From Anaerolineae bacterium (GTDB taxonomy: Bacteria > Chloroflexota > Anaerolineae > B4-G1 > SLSP01), in contig JAIOSN010000305.1 in the NCBI GenBank assembly GCA_021107605.1, forward strand, positions 1 to 8,647: DNA of 8,647 bases, written 5' to 3'. The position numbers and the translations under genes were made by a program. Below are positions 6,990 to 8,647 of the stretch, in pieces. The notes beneath the pieces were generated by a model. It saw nothing but the letters and a program-made list of their open reading frames with translations. It was not told the origin of the DNA and ran no database searches. How positions within the stretch are numbered: position 1 is the stretch's first letter; each line of letters starts with the position of its first letter.

Positions 6990-7012
6990 TCCCTCCCTGT
7001 ACATAACGGCTC

Positions 7013-7021
7013 ATTATAACA
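7013..7021 (-). promoter_or_regulatory. Extended -10 promoter element facing the operon
   Basis: On the minus strand the sequence reads TGTTATAAT, a consensus TATAAT (7018-7013) with the TGn extension. No good -35 is visible at 16-18 bp (TTTTGG or TTTGGA), which an extended -10 can tolerate. Transcription would begin near 7006 and give a leader of about 270 nt before the DUF4956 start. It is the best promoter candidate between the divergent genes, but is predicted from sequence only. Confidence 0.4.
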
Positions 7022-7028
7022 CACCCAA

Positions 7029-7058
7029 CCCCTCTCCAAAATTCTCCGGGGAGAGAGG
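7029..7058. repeat. Imperfect inverted repeat CCCCTCTCC ... GGAGAGAGG
   Basis: The 9-bp arms at 7029-7037 and 7050-7058 pair at 8 of 9 positions around a 12-nt spacer that contains AAAATT. It looks like a member of a dispersed palindromic repeat family. It overlaps the zone where a -35 element for the minus-strand promoter would lie. Confidence 0.5.
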
Positions 7059-7094
7059 AAAACTACCGCAGCCGAGACCAATGTCATTAAGATA

Positions 7095-7109
7095 AGACCT
7101 CCGCGGTCT
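7095..7109. repeat. Palindromic repeat copy 1 (AGACCTCCGCGGTCT, degenerate)
   Basis: This 15-mer shares the outer AGACC/GGTCT arms and the length of the two perfect copies at 7142 and 7224, but its centre is altered. It is preceded by TA, as copies 2 and 3 are preceded by TA or T-A-like bases. Confidence 0.7.
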
Positions 7110-7141
7110 CTGGTAACGCTGCCTAGCTGCAAACACCGTTA

Positions 7142-7156
7142 AGACCTCGGAGGTCT
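7142..7156. repeat. Palindromic repeat copy 2 (AGACCTCGGAGGTCT)
   Basis: This is a perfect 7+1+7 palindrome, AGACCTC-G-GAGGTCT. It starts 47 bp after copy 1. The form suits a dimeric-protein operator or a dispersed repeat; the sequence alone does not decide. Confidence 0.8.
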
Positions 7157-7223
7157 GGATACCGGTTTTGCTGGTCAAAGTACCTCCCCAGACCGAGATT
7201 TCGCCACCCAGCAGCGGATTTGT

Positions 7224-7238
7224 AGACCTCTGAGGTCT
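7224..7238. repeat. Palindromic repeat copy 3 (AGACCTCTGAGGTCT)
   Basis: This is a perfect 7+1+7 palindrome with the same arms as copy 2 and a T centre. It starts 82 bp after copy 2. Only the central base differs between copies 2 and 3. Confidence 0.8.
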
Positions 7239-7284
7239 GAAATAGGCCAGCCTAAGTAGTAACCGATTTTTTAACCTCTTAACC

Positions 7285-7311
7285 AATCTATGTAATCAGT
7301 GAAATCTGTGG
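7285..7311. repeat. Tandem nonamer array, three AATC units
   Basis: Three contiguous 9-mers begin with AATC: AATCTATGT (7285), AATCAGTGA (7294) and AATCTGTGG (7303). The units share AATC and a TG at positions 7-8. The pattern resembles the dispersed AATCTGTGG-type repeats of many environmental bacterial genomes (recalled, not searched). It lies about 90 bp upstream of the GT39 gene. Confidence 0.65.
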
Positions 7312-7366
7312 TTCATTTTCTGTCACAAAAAACAAGAATTTTGCTGATAAGGTACTAGCGTATTGC

Positions 7367-7394
7367 TTGCTCTTTCCGCAGGCACAGGTATATT
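7367..7394 (+). promoter_or_regulatory. Weak promoter candidate for the GT39 gene
   Basis: TTGCTC (7367-7372) and TATATT (7389-7394) are separated by 16 bp. The -10 ends only 9 nt before the ATG, so the transcript would be nearly leaderless, which agrees with the lack of a clear Shine-Dalgarno before 7404. Short matches like this are common by chance. Confidence 0.25.
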
Positions 7395-7403
7395 GATCGT
7401 CAA

Positions 7404-8647
7404 ATGCGTAGAACCCGCTTCCACCACTATTTGGCCGCCTGGCTCTTGTTATTACTCTTTATCCAGGCGGTGAACGCCATTCCCGCGCTCTCCGTCACCG
7501 TGGATGAACCCGTCCACGCGCTGACCGGGTACAGCATCTTGCGCACCGGTGATCTGCGTCTACTAGAAGATCATCCCCCGCTAATAGAGATGTGGTTAGG
7601 CTGGCCGCTGCTCCTCTCGCCGGACATCCCACATCCGGCTGAAGTTCCCAGCTGGCAGAGTGGGGATTGGCGACTTCTTGCCTACGATGATTATTGGTGG
7701 CAGCAAGTCCCCGTTGACGACTGGCTCTTTCCAGCCCGGTTCACCAATGTCCTCCTCTCCCTGCTACTCGGCGCACTACTCTACCGCTGGGCCACAGATT
7801 GGTTTGGCAGCCGCGCCGGTCTCTTAGCGCTAGGACTGTTCGCCTGCGACCCCAACATCCTGGCGCACGCCAGTCTGGCAACGTTGGACTTAGGCGTTAC
7901 CGCTCTCATCTTCGCCACACTCTACAGTTTCCAACGCTGCCTGCGACGTCCCACCACTACGCGCGTCATCGGCGCGGGCCTGCTGCTCGGCCTGGCCTTG
8001 AGCGCCAAAATATCCGCCGCGCCATTGCCTCCGCTCACGGCCGCGCTCATGCTCATCTGGGGACTCAAGCGCTGGGAGAAAAAAGTGCTCCTGCGCCGGT
8101 TAGCCCTCTTTGCCAGCAGCGCCTTCCTCGCGCTCTGGGCCGCGCACCTCTTCCAAATCGGTGCCACCCCAGGGCTACCCTTTCGCGTGCCCGCCCCGAC
8201 CTACTGGCATTCTTTCTTCCGCGTAGGGCAAGACGCCTCTGGCGGCGCGCGCTACTCCTTTCTGCTAGGCGAACTCTACCAGGGCGGTTGCTGGTACTAC
8301 TTCCCCGTGGCCCTGCTTCTCAAAACGCCCCTGCCCACCTTACTGCTCTCAATCGCCGCCCTGGTCAAATTCTGGCGACGGCCTCTGCCTCTCTGGCGGA
8401 TGATATTATTGCGCACCTTCCCGATTAGCTACTTACTGGTTAGCATAGCTGCTAATATCAACATTGGCTACCGGCACATTCTACCACTAGTGCCGTTCCT
8501 ATATCTCGCTATCGGCAGCCTCGGAGCAAGAATCCCCGCCAGACAAAATCCCAAGTCCCGTTCCGGGATAGGCTGGAAAATTACGCCTTACGCCTCACGC
8601 AGCGCGCTCCTCGCCCTCCTCCTCTGGCAACTCGGCGGGACCTTAGC
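7404..8647 (+). CDS. GT39/PMT-like integral membrane glycosyltransferase (partial, C-terminus off window)
   Basis: ATG at 7404 opens a frame of 414 residues that runs off the right edge. After helix 1 (about 9-28) comes VTVDEPVHALTGYSILRTGD (31-50), with the Asp-Glu pair at 34-35 that marks the catalytic loop of GT39/ArnT/PMT-type GT-C transferases, then EDHPPL at 55-60. Further family motifs are FPARFTNVLLSLLLGALLY (109-127), CDPNILAHASLATLDLG (148-164), LALSAKISAAP (197-207) and NINIGYRHILPLVPFLYLAIGS (351-372). Several membrane helices alternate with loops. Such enzymes use a polyprenyl-phosphate sugar as donor and transfer it on the outer face of the membrane; the acceptor cannot be read from sequence. 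It is transcribed away from the DUF4956 operon. A loop at about 375-400 is encoded partly by tandem heptamers. The start lacks a clear ribosome binding site, so a slightly different N-terminus is possible. Confidence 0.92.
   Translation, partial: MRRTRFHHYLAAWLLLLLFIQAVNAIPALSVTVDEPVHALTGYSILRTGDLRLLEDHPPLIEMWLGWPLLLSPDIPHPAEVPSWQSGDWRLLAYDDYWWQQVPVDDWLFPARFTNVLLSLLLGALLYRWATDWFGSRAGLLALGLFACDPNILAHASLATLDLGVTALIFATLYSFQRCLRRPTTTRVIGAGLLLGLALSAKISAAPLPPLTAALMLIWGLKRWEKKVLLRRLALFASSAFLALWAAHLFQIGATPGLPFRVPAPTYWHSFFRVGQDASGGARYSFLLGELYQGGCWYYFPVALLLKTPLPTLLLSIAALVKFWRRPLPLWRMILLRTFPISYLLVSIAANINIGYRHILPLVPFLYLAIGSLGARIPARQNPKSRSGIGWKITPYASRSALLALLLWQLGGTL
8581..8601. repeat. TTACGCC-type heptamer array inside the GT39 gene
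   Basis: Three contiguous 7-mers occur in the coding sequence: TTACGCC (8581), TTACGCC (8588) and the variant TCACGCA (8595). They encode part of the hydrophilic stretch KITPYASRS between two membrane segments. Their total of 21 bases keeps the reading frame. Confidence 0.65.

Larger units (their letters stand above)
6792..7403. other. Divergent intergenic region rich in short repeats, no credible gene
   Basis: About 610 bp separate the two outward-facing genes. Short open frames on the minus strand here (for example around 7014-7286) read straight through the palindromes and tandem arrays, have no recognisable domain and no convincing start site, so I do not call them. The region carries at least six distinct repeat types, described separately, and one promoter candidate. 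I see no tRNA, rRNA, transposase or CRISPR-like direct-repeat array in it. Confidence 0.75.

Noticed and set aside
6969..7000. Rho-independent terminator
   Set aside because: The stem is followed by TCCCTCCC on one strand and by ACCTC before a later T-rich stretch on the other; there is no immediate T-run.
7095..7238. CRISPR array from the three similar repeats
   Set aside because: Units are only 15 bp, fully palindromic and unevenly spaced (47 and 82 bp), with no cas gene nearby.
7014..7286. 90-codon minus-strand open frame between the divergent genes
   Set aside because: It runs through the palindromes and the CCCCTCTCC inverted repeat, has no recognisable domain, and has no convincing ribosome binding site.
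7799..8428. 209-codon plus-strand frame inside the GT39 gene
   Set aside because: It is Arg/Ala/Pro-rich with no domain, and is an out-of-frame shadow of the GT39 coding sequence.

Overview
The window looks like chromosomal DNA from a bacterium of the phylum Chloroflexota, perhaps Anaerolineae-like. This is an inference. It rests on the glycosyltransferase-39 style proteins with their typical C-terminal exported domain, on the GC-rich protein-coding style, and on an intergenic region packed with several kinds of short palindromic and tandem repeats. No rRNA or other marker gene is present to prove it.

Positions 1-6737 hold a tightly packed five-gene operon on the minus strand, read from right to left. 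The genes are a DUF4956 membrane protein (6069-6737), a CotH-like protein whose putative kinase residues are lost (4494-6068), a soluble VTC/polyphosphate-polymerase domain protein (3796-4497), a second and more complete CotH-like kinase fused to a C-terminal parallel beta-helix (1118-3787), and a one-helix exported protein resembling only the C-terminal part of a GT39 glycosyltransferase (1-1103, running off the left edge). The junctions are 0 nt, a 4-nt ATGA overlap, 8 nt and 14 nt, so co-transcription is very likely.

Positions 6738-7403 contain no credible gene. They hold an extended -10 promoter-like element facing the operon and an unusual density of short repeats: an AAGTCNN heptamer array beside the ribosome binding site, a 10-bp-phased CTGCG array, several hairpins, three copies of the palindrome AGACCTCNGAGGTCT, and a tandem AATC nonamer array.

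Positions 7404-8647 hold the N-terminal 414 residues of a divergently transcribed, multi-pass GT39/PMT-like glycosyltransferase, which runs off the right edge.

As a system, DUF4956, VTC and CotH genes are known neighbours in many bacteria, but their joint role is not established. Here the predicted layout is a membrane protein, a cytoplasmic polyphosphate/nucleotide enzyme, and two membrane-anchored proteins facing outward. One of these is a candidate active CotH kinase with a beta-helix and the other a candidate pseudokinase. An envelope-modification machine is a reasonable working hypothesis, but it remains inference.
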